Assembly: GCF_037975245.1 (NCBI RefSeq) | Contig: NC_092569.1 | Location: forward strand, 19,585,501 to 19,649,500 | Source of the DNA: Apostichopus japonicus | Lineage: Eukaryota; Echinodermata; Holothuroidea; Aspidochirotida; Stichopodidae | Length of the DNA: 64,000 bases | Reading direction: 5' to 3' | Notes under the pieces: model-generated | The model's database searches: none | Seen by the model: only the letters and a program-made list of their open reading frames with translations | What the model was told of the DNA's origin: nothing | In this document: in pieces, positions 1 through 12,261 of the stretch | How the letters are laid out: every line of letters begins with the position of its first letter | How positions within the stretch are numbered: position 1 is the first letter of the stretch | Position numbers and translations under genes: made by a program

Positions 1-1600
1 GCAGTTGTACAATTTTTCTCTCAGAAAACGGCAAACTCACTGCTTTTGGATATTCTTGAAAAGTGAATTTATATTTTTTTCGTTTGAAGAGACTGTTCAC
101 TCGGTCGGATTACAGGCTTGCGCAATAGCATGTATATTGAGCTTCTTTAGAGTTCTGTAACATACAAGTTAGTATATAGTATTTAGCGTTGATCAATAGA
201 TTTTGAAGTCTTTTTTCAAAGATTTTTCAATTATTTATCAAGTTTGATTACGATTTGATCAACATAGACATCTGTCTAGAGCTGCTACTTTAAATTAAGA
301 CTTTGATTTAAGTTTTATCATAATTTGAAGATTTTTTGTTGTTGTAATCAAAACATTGCATTTCTATATACATAATACGCGCGCATGTGTTCTTTCTGGA
401 GAATCTCTGAAAATCCTTCACATTAAAGGTTCCTGATCCTATCTTGCATAAATAATCCAAAACTGACGTGATTTTTCTGCAACTGACTACATCCTACAAT
501 TTGGTCCGAGACGACCGCATAAGGACAAACACCGTACAATTAGGAATTTCTAGGAACCAAAAGAGATAAAAAGGAATCGAGAGGGATGAATAGCGACAAT
601 TTTACGTTTATGGTGATAGCTTTGTTTTCATAGTAAACACCCCGTATAATGAGACTCTTTCTCATCAATTTAGTCAAGTCTCATTTCAGATGATGGAGCA
701 AAAAATTAAGTTTTCGAAACTTCTTTCATTTCTAATTTGCTTTTTTACACGTGGCTGAATTTAACAAAGTTGTCTTGAAAACGAAAGTTAGAGAATCAAA
801 TTAAATTCTTAATAGTACTCACTCTTTCATTTATGTAATACTCCTTTGCGAGATATATAACTATTTCCATTTCAAGTTTGAGTCAACTTTACCGAATGAT
901 TTATTTCGTAAAATTATTTGGGTTGAGTTCGCAGTGACATATTGTTGGTCGACTAATAATTTTACTCGAATTGCCGTTACTTGATATTCCTCTATTTCAT
1001 ACAACTGTAAATTTAATTACATTGTTAAATCATTCTTCATTGCAACGATAATGCAATCTGCCAATTATGTAAACGTAAATGTATTACAAAAAACTAAATT
1101 AAAGAGAGGAGGTTACTTATTACCGGTTTACTTGCATAAAGTGATATCGTAGATAGAACGGTATTCAGTACAGTAACAAATCGCTGATTCAATCTGTTGG
1201 AGACACTATTTTCACATTGGTAATAATATTTTTATCTGCAGACGATTTTTACTTTTTCCCAAAATCCAACCGAAAAGAAACAATAGCTTAATGGTACTAT
1301 TTAGCTACATATTCCAAGGTAAAACACTATATATTAATTAGATATTTGTGAATCAATTAACAGCGTTCAAGTAGTTTCTGTGTTTATATTTTCATAGTGT
1401 ATCTTACGATAATTAATGCTTAATTCCCCCATCAAGGCAGTAGACCTCGGCTTTATTCATAACTTCAAAAAACAAAACTGAAAATGTGAAGAGAAAGACG
1501 TTCTAGCGGTTGCGTTTGGTTTATGTATAAGGTACACGGATATTTATAAGACAAAATTTAAATTTAATTTAATTTAAAAGACAACATAGAACACTGCAAG

Positions 1601-1601
<1 letters not shown>

Positions 1602-1642
<41 letters not shown>
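1602..1642. repeat. (TA)n microsatellite in intron 1 of gene A
   Basis: An alternating TA run of about 40 bases. The same place in unit C carries a run about twice as long (35788-35873), and unit B has an unrelated sequence there. Confidence 0.95.
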
Positions 1643-1644
<2 letters not shown>

Positions 1645-2397
1645 ATTTTCGTTCGTTAGATTTAAAAGTAAACCTTCGAGTGAATGTCAATGTATTGCAT
1701 TGAAGTAACGTGTCCAATGTGTAATCAAAGGATATTCAAACATTAGTTGAAAACGAATCCCCACGTTAAGATTGTCATAATTCAAAGTTGGATAATTCTC
1801 TTCAGTTCTTATTTGTTCAGAGCAATACAAGAACTTACTAAAAATTATTAAACATTGATCAGCATAAAAAAAAAATCAGAAGTGTGAAGAACAGAAACTT
1901 CGGTAAATTGATAAAATTATATTTTTCTGGTTCAATTTGGGTATACTTACTTCAATGAAACTTAAAAGCAAATTTTTACACAGTTCGCTGTCAAACATAA
2001 TATTTTGTAAAAGGAGAGAAGTAAAGAAACTCTCTCTGATTGGCCCTCCTAAATGTTCAGAATATACACAAAATAACAAAAAAACATTTATTGTACTATT
2101 TTCTGAGAAGAAAACTGAACAAAGTGTTTTGTAAGTATATTTAATGATCCCAACGCATTTCAACATGCAACAATTTAAGCTGTTATTACCCAAGTAAAGT
2201 ATAAGAAAGTATTCGCAATTTGCAGGAAACAGGCACAGCAGATTCAATCTAGTACACATATGACCTCATAGTTCACGATTGAATATAACATGTAAATAAG
2301 TAAAGCACGAGTGAAATTGAAAATTGAGGGGAAAATATGTTTACTATATTTATCGCTGATAACATATGCCTAATGCTTTTGATTCTCTTTTACTCAG

Positions 2398-2443
2398 AGT
2401 AATCAGCAACTCTTTGTAGGAGCGACTGAAGGAAAAGTTAACA
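2398..2443 (+). CDS. Gene A exon 2, short linker exon
   Basis: This 46-base exon sits between a tttactcag acceptor and a gtgagt donor. It reads SNQQLFVGATEGKVN plus one base, so it enters in phase 0 and leaves in phase 1, as in genes B and C. It has no recognised domain and links the signal peptide to the first fibrinogen segment. Confidence 0.7.
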
Positions 2444-3534
2444 GTGAGTATTTATTCATTTTCTATTAATTAACCCTTTTCTTATATTTTCTATTTCCTT
2501 TTAATCATACAATTTCTCATTGATTGATATTTTCATATCTCATAATCCATGACAAACATTTGTCATGGCAACATATGTTACAATTGTTATGATTACTAAC
2601 TCTGGTGTAATATGAGAAGAGATATATATTTTTATTTTACTTATTAATTCCTTCAGTCACAAGCAAGTCAATACATTTCGACCGTAGGAATTAACGACAG
2701 TTTGAACAAATCTTCGACATTATATATTTGAAATTTATACACAAATTGCATGAGAAGGCTATATATCAACATATGGTACGTTACACGTTGTAAAATAATA
2801 AAGGATGCTCGGTGGTCTTAAATATTTGTCAATTCATGGTTTCATGTTTTTTTCTCAGTATTTCAATCAATGTATATAAAAGAATTTAAGTTTATTTGTA
2901 TGTTGCATATGTTGCATATGTTATTTATATATTTTGCAATTTGTGTACCAAGCATTAAGCTTGTGTACATATACATCACACATGTTCCATGATTTTTTTC
3001 CGTACAAAGTAATAAACCTGAAACTTTTCTTGAAAAAGAGTTGTAATGTCTGAATTGAGTTTTACGTTCAAAAGCAAATTAGTAATAGTTTATGTTGTCA
3101 TGTAATTCAGAATGTACTCTTTTTTATTGTTTATTGTAGTATATCCCATACTCAACCTTCATTTTCATAGCTTCCACTTAACTTGAATTTTTCCGTTCAG
3201 TTCAAAATTGACCATCTATTATTTGTTTAACGTTACAACAGCTATTTGGAGAAGTGTCTTTGTGAAGAAGTTTTCAGTAATGTATTGATTTATAAAATAT
3301 CACTAAATTTCCAAGACTAGTGAAGGAATACCAGGCTATCTTTTATCATATCAATTGTAATAGTATTTTGAAAAACAAACGTTAGATTTAGTAAAACTTA
3401 TCAATCAACTAAAAAGCAAAACGTTCCTCTAAGTTATATAAGAATGCGCTTCTCTATCGCGTCTAATGACGGGTTCAAAGTCATTTTGTAATACTATTTT
3501 GAAAAAAAAAACAACCTCATGTCTTACTATTGCA

Positions 3535-3945
3535 GTCTTGCTCTTGTCTGCTGCAGTCATGTCTGTTGCAATCATGTCTGCAGCAGTCATGTCTGCTGCA
3601 GTCTTGTCTGCTGCAGTCTTGTCTGCTGCAGTCTTGTCTGCTGCTGCTGCTCTTGTCTGCTGATGCTGCTCTTGTCTGCTGTAGTCTTGTCTGCTGCAGT
3701 CTTGTCTGCTGCTGCTGCTCTTGTCTGATGCAGTCTTGTCTGCTGTAGTCTTGTCTGCTGTAGTCTTGTCTGCTGCAGTCTTGTCTGCTGCAGTCTTGTC
3801 TGCTGCAGTCTTGTCTGCTGCAGTCTTGTCTGCTGCAGTCTTGTCTGCTGCAGTCTTGTCTGCTGCAGTCTTGTCTGCTGCTGCTGCTCTTGTCTGATGC
3901 AGTCTTGCTGCAGTCATGTCTGCTGCAGTCTTGCAGTCTTGCTAT
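3535..3945. repeat. 15-bp GTC/CTG-rich minisatellite in intron 2 of gene A
   Basis: Tandem copies of a unit close to tcttgtctgctgcag fill about 410 bases, with (CTG)n interruptions. The unit length is divisible by three, so several frames stay open by chance. Unit B has only a single ancestral-looking ttgcaaccttgctcttg at this place. Unit C has a shorter array (37808-38166). Confidence 0.95.
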
Positions 3946-4121
3946 TGATGTGTTAATCTAGCGAGACGAAATATATGATTGTTTAATTAAACCCATTTTG
4001 GGTTTACAAATCTGAAATATTCATTGATAAACTTCTGTCGTTACATGATAACATAATGACAAATCTTGAAGACAACTTTGTTCTCATGATATCTGAATCG
4101 CCCCTTGTCCTCCTTTTACAG

Positions 4122-4288
4122 ACAATGTTTTACTTTATCAGCGTCCTGAATACCCAAGAGATTGTCACGAAGTGTTGCATCGTTGTTAATCAACAAGTTC
4201 CAGTGGTGTTTATCTCATTAAACCAGACGGTTATGCCGAACCTTTCGAAGTCTACTGTGATAACACCGCAGATGATGGTGGATGGACG
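4122..4288 (+). pseudogene. Gene A exon 3, N-terminal fibrinogen segment with a nonsense codon
   Basis: This 167-base exon encodes the start of a fibrinogen C-terminal domain (DCHEVLHRC ... SGVYLIKPDGY ... EVYCDNTADDGGWT). In the phase set by the flanking exons a TAA occurs at 4187-4189, where gene B has TCA (Ser). Downstream codons are otherwise conserved, so the stop looks recent. Confidence 0.75.
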
Positions 4289-4669
4289 GTAAGTAGTTCA
4301 AATTGAAATATGAATGTTGATGCCAAACATTAGCCTAATATTCAGCTTCTTTCAAATCAATGAGCAAAGTTTTAAAATATTAGCTAGTTTATTTCCCTCA
4401 TCCTTGACGTTCTTTTTAAACCAAACGATTAGCAGAAAATGCTTCAATAATATAACAATATTTGTACTTCACATTTGAGAAATAACAAGCAAGTCTGTGA
4501 AAAAAAGTCATTGATCGAAAGCTCAGCTGATGATGAACATGTTTACATTGTTTGTTTACGTTTTTCATAAAATTAATATTAACTTGATCCCAATGTATAT
4601 TTCATACTTAAATACGAAGAAATTGTATCTCTCATGACTTATGTTCAAATTACTTGTTCTGTAATGCAG

Positions 4670-4934
4670 ATCATACAACGTCGGTTTGACGGAACGATTA
4701 ATTTTAACCGCAGCTGGGAAGATTATCAGCTAGGATTTGGTTTTCTTTCGAGTGAATTGTGGATCGGTAATAAGAAGCTTTCATACTTAACCAATCAAAA
4801 GAGATATCAATTCCGCATTGACTTGACGACAACAGATGGTTCGTCTTTCGATGTGACGTATGACGCTTTCCGAATAAGCGATGACTCCAACAACTACAAG
4901 ATCGTCAAAGCAGAAATTACTAACAGGACAGTAG
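4670..4934 (+). CDS. Gene A exon 4, central fibrinogen segment
   Basis: This 265-base exon begins IIQRRFDGTINFNRSWEDY and continues through LGFGFLSSELWIGN and YQFRIDLTTTDGSSF to NRTVG. These are the family landmarks GGWT-IQRR, W-Y-GFG and FWLGN. It ends in phase 1 at gtaaat. No exon for the C-terminal third of this domain is found in the next intron. Confidence 0.8.
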
Positions 4935-5579
4935 GTAAATATATAGAACGTTTATTCATTTCTAAATAAGTCTTGTCTTGTCGAAAGAAGTTTCGATATA
5001 TGTGAGTAAATAAGGATTACACTGGATATGAAAACAATTAAGATAACTGAAATGTCACTATTAAAGAGAGTGATGATACCTTTATCAATATTCAAGCCCG
5101 AGCGGGTTTTTAAGTTAACTTCTCTCCGCCTTATTTCCTGTTTCTACTACACTGTGTTTGTTGTGTATAATGTGAAAACAACCAGCATACTGAACTGAAC
5201 TGAACTTACTAATTATTCCCCAGTTTGTAACATCTTTCTGTACAGTCTATCTGTTTAATTATATCATCTCCTAAGTCTGATCTTCATCTCATTGAGTTTT
5301 GCTTTATTCATTGTTGTTTATCTAATTTAGTGAACTTTAGCGATAACATCTTGATGGGATCGTAATATAGTTTTGGTGATAATATCTTTATGGGAACGTA
5401 ATATAGTTTTTATCAGTTACATTCACATTTGGAGTAATGCTGTCAAAATTGTCAACCAAACACAAAACCACTGCTTGAAGTTCTCACTCTTTACTTGCAA
5501 TTAGCAATACTGGTTATGTTTACTTGCGAAGTTCACTAAATCAATGGCTAATGTTTTTTATATTTTTTTATTCTGCTAG

Positions 5580-5815
5580 TCTTTGTAGATAACTACATTG
5601 AATGGTGTCCAACAAATAAAACCTACAATGAGTGTCAACTTTGCGAGGCTACCTGTGCAGATCCTGAAAGTTGTATCAATACTTCCTGCAAAGGATCTCA
5701 TTCGTGTGTCTGTCCTGACGGATTTTTGATGAACGGTGATAACTGCATTAGAATAGAGGACTGTGGATGTTTCATGGAAAATGAAACAGATGGAGAGAGG
5801 GGTGTATTGCTAAAA
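5580..5815 (+). CDS. Gene A exon 5, TIL-like cysteine-rich domain
   Basis: This 236-base exon starts VFVDNYIEWCPTNKTYNEC and has the cysteine spacing of a trypsin-inhibitor-like (TIL) domain: CPTN-Y-C-C-TC ... SCVCPDGF ... NC ... DCGC. TIL domains occur in mucin, zonadhesin and von Willebrand type proteins and in protease inhibitors. Inhibitory activity is not implied here. Confidence 0.75.
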
Positions 5816-6094
5816 GTACGTGTTTTCTTTCAGATCGTGATATCTATTACCAATAGTGAAAATAATTTAATAGATGCTTTCAAACTGGAGTAAGTGGATC
5901 GATTTGCATTTGCCTCCGACCCCTTGCAACCCGCATCCTCTTCAACTTTGGATATACGCAGTTTTGCCAGTAAAGTTAAGAAAACTGATATATCTTGTAT
6001 ATGTTTGCAGTTTTTCATCTTATCACTACTTAAAGAAACTTTTTCAGATCCCTAAAGTTACTTATGATGCCTGTAACGATTTTCTACTTTCCAG

Positions 6095-6406
6095 GAAGGA
6101 GGAATTTACGTCTCTCCAAACTGTGACAAGAAATGTTCTTGTACGGATAATCATCTTTCCTGTGCCGATAGTTATCAATGCGATCCTAATGCAGATTGTG
6201 AAGAAAGAAACGGTTTGTTGCAATGTTACTGCCCGCCAGGATATAGCGGATACGGCATACAGTGTAGGCCTCCAGTCCTTTCGGACTGTAACGAACTGTA
6301 CAACATTGGCGTGAGAACAAGTGGTGTCTATGAAATCAAACCCACAAATTGGCTTGACTCTTCATTTGAAGTTTACTGTAATATGTCTGACGGGGGAGGC
6401 TGGACG
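6095..6406 (+). CDS. Gene A exon 6, VWC-like segment, EGF-like domain and start of fibrinogen domain 2
   Basis: This exon is 312 bases, phase 0 to 0. It begins EGGIYVSPNCDKKCSC (the short segment that often follows TIL domains). It continues with CDPNADCEERNGLLQCYC-PPGYSGYGIQC, an EGF-like motif, and ends with the N-terminal part of a second fibrinogen domain (DCNELYN, SGVYEIKP, FEVYCNMSDGGGWT). Confidence 0.8.
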
Positions 6407-6822
6407 GTAAGTGTGACAGTTTTTCTTAAACCAGTGATCCGCAAGTTTTAGGGCGACGACACACAAGTTATCTGGGAGGACCAAACTACGACCCACCAGA
6501 GCCTCGATTTTACACCCGTAAGCAAGTTTAAACAACGTTGCCGTATGTAGAACACAAGATTAGGCTACCCATTAGACGGAGAAAGTCGAATGACTAATTT
6601 ATTGCCACTGTGGTATTACTATCAGGAATTTATTTTTAGAAACTTCATAAAACTTTAACTATTGGTTGTTCCTTTGGATGAGAATTGATGTTTTATTTTT
6701 TATTTTGTTACGTGCAATAATTATGACATCACATTATTGGTGCTGGAAAACGATTCCAAATAACTATAATTAATATGTATGTATTTTCCTTAAGAACTAA
6801 ATCTTTACATTGATTATTTTAG

Positions 6823-7087
6823 GTATTTCAGCGTCGCGTTGATGCTTTACAAGATTTTTATCTTTATTGGGATGACTACAAGATTGGCTTTGGTAATCAA
6901 AGTCGGAACTTCTGGCTCGGAAATGAAAAGATACATAGCTTGACGAACCAAAGACAATATGAACTCCGGATCGACTTTGTTGACAAAGATGGTGATCCTT
7001 ACTACGCCAAATACGATTTCTTTCGTATCAGTGAAGGGAACGATAACTTCAGACTAGATGTTGGAAATTATTCTGACGGAGATGCAG
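6823..7087 (+). CDS. Gene A exon 7, central part of fibrinogen domain 2
   Basis: This 265-base exon reads VFQRRVDALQDFYLYWDDY, then KIGFGNQSRNFWLGNEKI and ends DVGNYSDGDA plus one base before a gtcggt donor. Length and phase equal exon 4, as expected if the two fibrinogen segments arose by duplication of exon sets. Confidence 0.8.
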
Positions 7088-8804
7088 GTCGGTTGATATC
7101 TCCCGATTAATCAATCCCATCATGTTATCGTCAGATTGACATCATATATCATGTTTATTTTATAACGAAGTGTATATAAAGAAGAATGTAATACTATTTG
7201 TATGAAGTCCACTAGCCAATAACTTACTAGTTTATACAAGCTGTTTTGCCTCTGTTGAAAATAAACCCCCGATGGTAGAGTCTGTTGACTTACTGTGGTA
7301 ATAACTTGTTGATCTAAGTAAGGAGAATATATCTATAAGGAAGAATTCTCTGGCCAAATAGCTGGACCTTACGACCTTTGGACCTACGAAAACTGAAACC
7401 CAAGACACTTCAGTTAGTAATATATAAACCCGCCATGTTATACAGTACCTAATTATTTCTATACTTCTTTGCATAAGACTCACACATAGTGAAAAGATTA
7501 GTTATTTATATTCGACAAGATAGACCGAATACAAGCAGTAATTATTAATGTTATCAGACATGTAATGTAACGACTAGACGTTTTTACAAATCCATTTCTC
7601 AAAAGAAAAGTATGGAAATAACACAGGATAAGATGATTATGGACCCTACGCAAATTTTCACTCATACGAATACACCCACGCGCGTGTGCACAAACACAAA
7701 CTTAAATATTGAATATAGTATCATTTCAATGGCCTGGAAACACGCGTAGCTCGTGTTAGAGGTTACGATAACAGATCTTACCCTCGGGAGTTGTTTTAAG
7801 TGGTAGTCTTAAAGTTCTATAAATTAAAGATACGTTCAAGTTGATCTTTATTGATTTATGCATTAACAACTTCTATCAAACTTTTGTTAACTTAAAAGTG
7901 ATGTAAAATATAATATAATATTTATGTACACCGCCAGTATGCTAGATAAAAGTAACGGTGATGAGATTATTATCGTTCGTTACAAACCAGTTCCAAAGAA
8001 TCAATTACAAATTGAGCCTTTAAATTCTCGACTAATCCAACCTACATGGATACATGTTTGCTGGCCTGGAACAGCTACGTCATAAAAAAAATCATTGTAT
8101 TGGAAGGATTAAATGTAGGCTAAGGGAGCTCACAACATAAAATAAATATATTACTAACTATTACATGACAACAGTAAACCAAATACATGGTATCTGTTCT
8201 TGTAAAGGAAAGATGAATCACTAGTTTAACGCTGAAACAGAACTGATCTGTATGACAATTGTCCTCTATTTCCAGTTTTTAAAAACTTATAGATCAAAAT
8301 AAAAACAGATTAAAAGATATTGATAACAAAAAAACCATATCAAAAATGAGCACACATGAATTAACTCCCTTTAGTTTTCAAAATACCAGATGGGACCGCT
8401 TGCGGTACTTATAAAAATATTGTGATGAAAATTAGCCTATACATATACCTCGACCATGTAGGTAGGATATTATGGTGATGTAATCATCGAAGAAAAATTC
8501 GTTACATATAGAAAATCATAATTAACTAAACGCTTACACAATGTTAACAATGGTTCAACAGCATAACAAGCCATACAAAGAAGTTGATAGCCTCTTTACC
8601 GTCCCCTTTCCCTTTCTACATATTTCGTTTTTAATAATCATAGATAATACACGACTTTTAGTTTAACACACGTTAATCAAAACCACATGTAATATGAAAT
8701 ATCGTTATTACTGGAATAACATTTTGCTAAGTATACTGAATCGATACAATGATTAAATTTTGATTTTCTTTTCTGTTTCTTCTTCTTGTGTATTTATTCA
8801 ACAG

Positions 8805-9078
8805 GTGATTCGCTGACCGACCATGATGACCAACTGTTCACTACACGAGACAATGATAACGATGATTATGACTATAGTGATTACAGCTCTGAAAAAACAA
8901 CTTAGCCCGTCGTGATGATGGTGCATGGTGGTACATGAATTATTACTATGATAATGATTATATTTCATCTCTCAACAGTCCCTATGCGAGTCATTCCTTT
9001 TATTGGGATACCCTTCCAGGTTTTTTTAATTACATTAAATTCACAGAGATGAAAGTTCGCGCAATCGATGAAGAGTGA
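8805..9078 (+). pseudogene. Gene A exon 8, C-terminal fibrinogen exon with frameshift
   Basis: This exon starts GDSLTDHDDQ and continues into RDNDNDDYDYSDYSSE. A 1-base loss in an A run (8892-8897) then moves the frame to TAG at 8903-8905. The out-of-frame remainder still encodes GAWWYMNYYY and KFTEMKVRAIDEE and ends at the ancestral TGA 9076-9078, matching gene C. Confidence 0.75.
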
Positions 9079-9413
9079 TAAAGACCCACAACGGACTGTA
9101 TGAAACTATAGCACAAGAACAGTTAACAACATGCAGTTAAAATATATTGATGTATTGGTTCTATGTTTGTGTATCGTCATGACAACGCTTTTATCATAAG
9201 TTATGTTACAAAATATGCTGACTCCGTTTCTTTTCTTTTTAGTTTAGTGTAAAATTAGACTGATTGACTGAAATGATTGATAATTATTCACTATGGTTTG
9301 TAAAATGCTTAAAAAAATTGCCCCCCCCCCAATGTTCTCAATGTTTCAAATGTTCAGTTCAGTTAATTTTCGAAACACAGAAATGGAAAAGAGAGACAGT
9401 TGTAACTTAACGT

Positions 9414-9419
9414 AATAAA
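9414..9419 (+). terminator. Possible polyadenylation signal for gene A
   Basis: AATAAA lies about 336 bases after the ancestral stop codon and is conserved at 43414-43419 after gene C. The corresponding place in gene B reads taacaa. No cleavage evidence is visible. Confidence 0.25.
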
Positions 9420-11890
9420 CGAAGAACAAATAAATAAGCAAACGAGACCTTTCAGAGCTTGTGGTTTGCAGACTTTTATTTAATTTATACCATTTTGTCT
9501 TCTGCACATCTTTCTGTTCATTATATTTGTAAAGCCTCCCTCAAATCGTCACACGTTTATAGTAGTTATAAAATACGCCTTACCCAAACAAATTAATTAA
9601 ATAAGCCTTACCTTATAATTATAACATGTTTTAAATACCTTAACTCTAACATGTTTATAGTAGTTATAAAATACGCCTTACTCTAACATGTTTTAAAATA
9701 CAAATAACACTTACTTATTTATAGCATTTATAAAATATGCCTTACCCTAACATATTTTTAAATACGCCTTAACCTAACATATTTTTTAAATACGCCTAAC
9801 ATTAACATGTTTTCAACGAATGTGTTTCAGGATCAATAAATACAACTTGTTTCTTCGATTTTTTACACGTGCTTTTACGTATGTAATGTACTTTATTCGG
9901 ATATCGCTTTTCATTTAACTGATGAGATGGATATACACCCCTGTTGGTGAGATCTAGAATAACATCCGTTTAACATAGAAATGAATACAAAATCATAATT
10001 CTGTACCGTGTACATAAACCCAGTTAAAATCAACGACGTACATATGATTTCAAAGTAGGCGCTGTATGATTCTAATTTCTCCCGACAGGGCATGATATTT
10101 CGGGACGGGCATCCTTGGCCCCGGTGAGGTGGTCTCATTTTACTCGATTGAATGCAGGGAAAAAATCACCGACTGAGAGTTATACCATCCACCTCGACCA
10201 GGGGTCTACTAGCCAATGAGATTGGGTGGACATGGCGGCACACCCATCACAAAATTCCGACTTGTATTTTGTATCTGTAAGTCCCTTTAACCAAACAAAT
10301 GATTGTCGAGGGAAAAGGGGACTAAACGGATATTATCCAACATGTCTAACACCTCCCCTAACAAATCCGAACTGTAGCTACAGACCTGCTCCCGATTGAC
10401 GCTGAAGGTGGGAACATGACAATGAGGGATAAGATTTTATAACAACCCACCAACACAAATTCGCACCTCCCCTTGCGCCAATGATTTTCATGTGGTACGT
10501 TTGGACTCAGTCATTATTAAATCTTGGAAATGTCAAACAATTACACGTGAACATGCCGAATGCCAAACTAGTATTTGGCCAACATGCATATTACAGATCA
10601 CAAACTCAACATCGTAGAAAGATATAAAAGTGATATATTGCACGAAATCCTATCAAGAACAGGTGGACACTATAAAACCGAGAGAGCAATTTCACCCAGT
10701 ATAACTGTTCCACACTCCATAAAATGTATGAACTTTCTTTAGTTTAGTAACCACACTCTATAACTAACATATACAAAACATATGTTTATGCAGACAGATT
10801 ACACTGACACATGAAAACCACATCTGTTATAAATGTTATCCCTCAATAAAGAGTAATATTTTCAACTAAGGATTGGTAAACTAAGATATAACGTTAAATT
10901 TGAGGACGCACAGTGTTATCATACTATATAACAGTGAATATCTCCAAATTGAGAATAGTCGAACGTAATTGCTATAAGTAGATAGAAAGCTATCTTCAAA
11001 CCAGTGTGCAAATCGACGAGGCTTGGTTAGAATGATGACAGCTTTAAATATGGACAAATACCAAAGCATCATGATTAGTCTACATGATAGAAATATCTTA
11101 TTCTCGTTTGGGAGATCTCACAGATTTAGGGTTTCCCTAGCAACAAAGATGGTGCATTGATGCCCTCTAACTATGACATTTGCGTGCATCAGTTATTCAT
11201 GTGTTTTCTTTGTTTATTACAATATTTATTTGATGAAACAATTGTACAGCCTCAATGATCTTTGACTTTATGACCTTATAACGTCATCAGCTACATCTAG
11301 CTCAACATACTTATGCACAGGCAATACAGCCCACTCGATGATTTTACTTCCATCGGCCTAACGGTTTAGTGGCAAGTTTTGTTGGCATTCTTTTGACCTC
11401 CATCGATTTTATGACCATTGTGTCATTTTACATAAATAGGTAAAAGTTAAACCTTTTAAGTTTGGTATATCAAACATTGGTTTGAAAGTTTGTGCCTGGT
11501 TTTACAGAATTCCACAAAATGCTGTTATTATTGACAATTTTACCTTTGATGTCATCACTGACGAAGATACTACAAGATATACCCAGATGACCTTCCACTA
11601 AATTTTAAATTCATCGGCTTCAGTTTAAGAAGAAGCAGACTAGGTGGTACACAAACAAATTAAACTCTATTACGCCTCACAATGGCACATCACTTCTCGA
11701 CCTCTACCCCCAAAATGGAAAATTCACTTCATTTGATTGTGTCACACTGAGGTGTCCCTTTTTTAATACCGACCAAGTTTCAGCTACAAGTCTGCTACAA
11801 TAGTGTTTCGGTACCCTTCAAAATCCCCCTTTACCTACGAAATTGGACAAAAAGCTCTGCCGTGGCTCACAATAAAGCCAGTACACCCTC

Positions 11891-12010
11891 CTAAACTTCC
11901 TCTTTTCCTTCCCCTCGTGCTCTTCGTACTCCCTCCCCTCGTACCCTTCCTGCTCTCTTTTCCCCTCTTACCCTTACCATCCCCCTCTTCTCCCTGTCCC
12001 CTCCCCTCCT
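11891..12010. repeat. Pyrimidine-rich tract, unit A
   Basis: About 120 bases almost wholly C and T (cctcttttccttcccctcg and similar). The tract is kept in the same relative place in units C (about 45888-46010), B (about 30848-30955) and D (about 56590-56640). Confidence 0.7.
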
Positions 12011-12261
12011 GTAACCCAAACAAGTTGCTAAAAAATCAGAAACTGTCCATATAGTCAACCAGGTAAACATTGGCTGACTCTACGACTGGAAGTGAGAACA
12101 CGTGTTGTGGGCTGCGACAATAACGTGTCGCTTGCTGATTGCTGCACAGCGCCCCTATTTAGTTTAGTTTAGTTTAGTAGAAAAAAGGATCAGGAGGGAC
12201 ACTTAAGTCCCCATCAAGGACCCTATAGAGAGAGAGAAAAAAAAACTGAAGACACAGACAC

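Larger units (their letters stand above)
2398..9078 (+). pseudogene. FREP gene A: half fibrinogen domain, TIL, EGF, fibrinogen domain; disrupted
   Basis: Seven exons homologous to the intact gene B can be read: 2398-2443, 4122-4288, 4670-4934, 5580-5815, 6095-6406, 6823-7087 and 8805-9078. All have AG acceptors, all but the terminal exon have GT donors, and phases match gene B. The expected product is a secreted lectin-like protein. Exon 1 with the signal peptide is outside the window. Two lesions break the frame. In exon 3 a TAA at 4187-4189 replaces the codon after DCHEVLHRC (gene B has TCA). In exon 8 a run of six A at 8892-8897 (seven in gene C) shifts the frame to a TAG at 8903-8905. A protein from this copy would stop within the first fibrinogen segment. 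It could still be an allele rather than a fixed pseudogene, or carry assembly errors. Confidence 0.8.
9079..12160. other. 3' flank of gene A, no gene seen
   Basis: There are no exons. It holds an imperfect array of about 28-base units (core aaatacgcctta-ccctaacatg) at about 9545-9810 and a pyrimidine-rich tract at about 11891-12010. The flank aligns with 43081-46152 and in parts with the flanks of B and D. Confidence 0.6.

Noticed and set aside
3429-3917. Long minus-strand frame of repeated TAADK residues (and matching frames at 37742-38182)
   Set aside because: It is the translation of a 15-bp minisatellite whose unit length keeps several frames open on both strands. It lies in an intron and has no start context or homologue in unit B.
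6215-6451. Stand-alone short gene starting MLQCYCPPGYSGYG
   Set aside because: It is the 3' part of exon 6 read through the donor site. The exon extends upstream in the same frame.
9545-9810. CRISPR-like array of about 28-base repeats
   Set aside because: The repeats are imperfect and contiguous without unique spacers, in animal DNA with introns. It is a degenerate tandem repeat.
10060-10230. tRNA-like or SINE-like head near the ccccggtgaggtgg block
   Set aside because: I could not fit a cloverleaf or convincing A and B boxes, and the block is part of the unit flank in all copies.
11803-12054. Proline/leucine-rich plus-strand frame and its minus-strand partner
   Set aside because: Both come from the pyrimidine-rich tract. 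The frame is not kept between units A and C.
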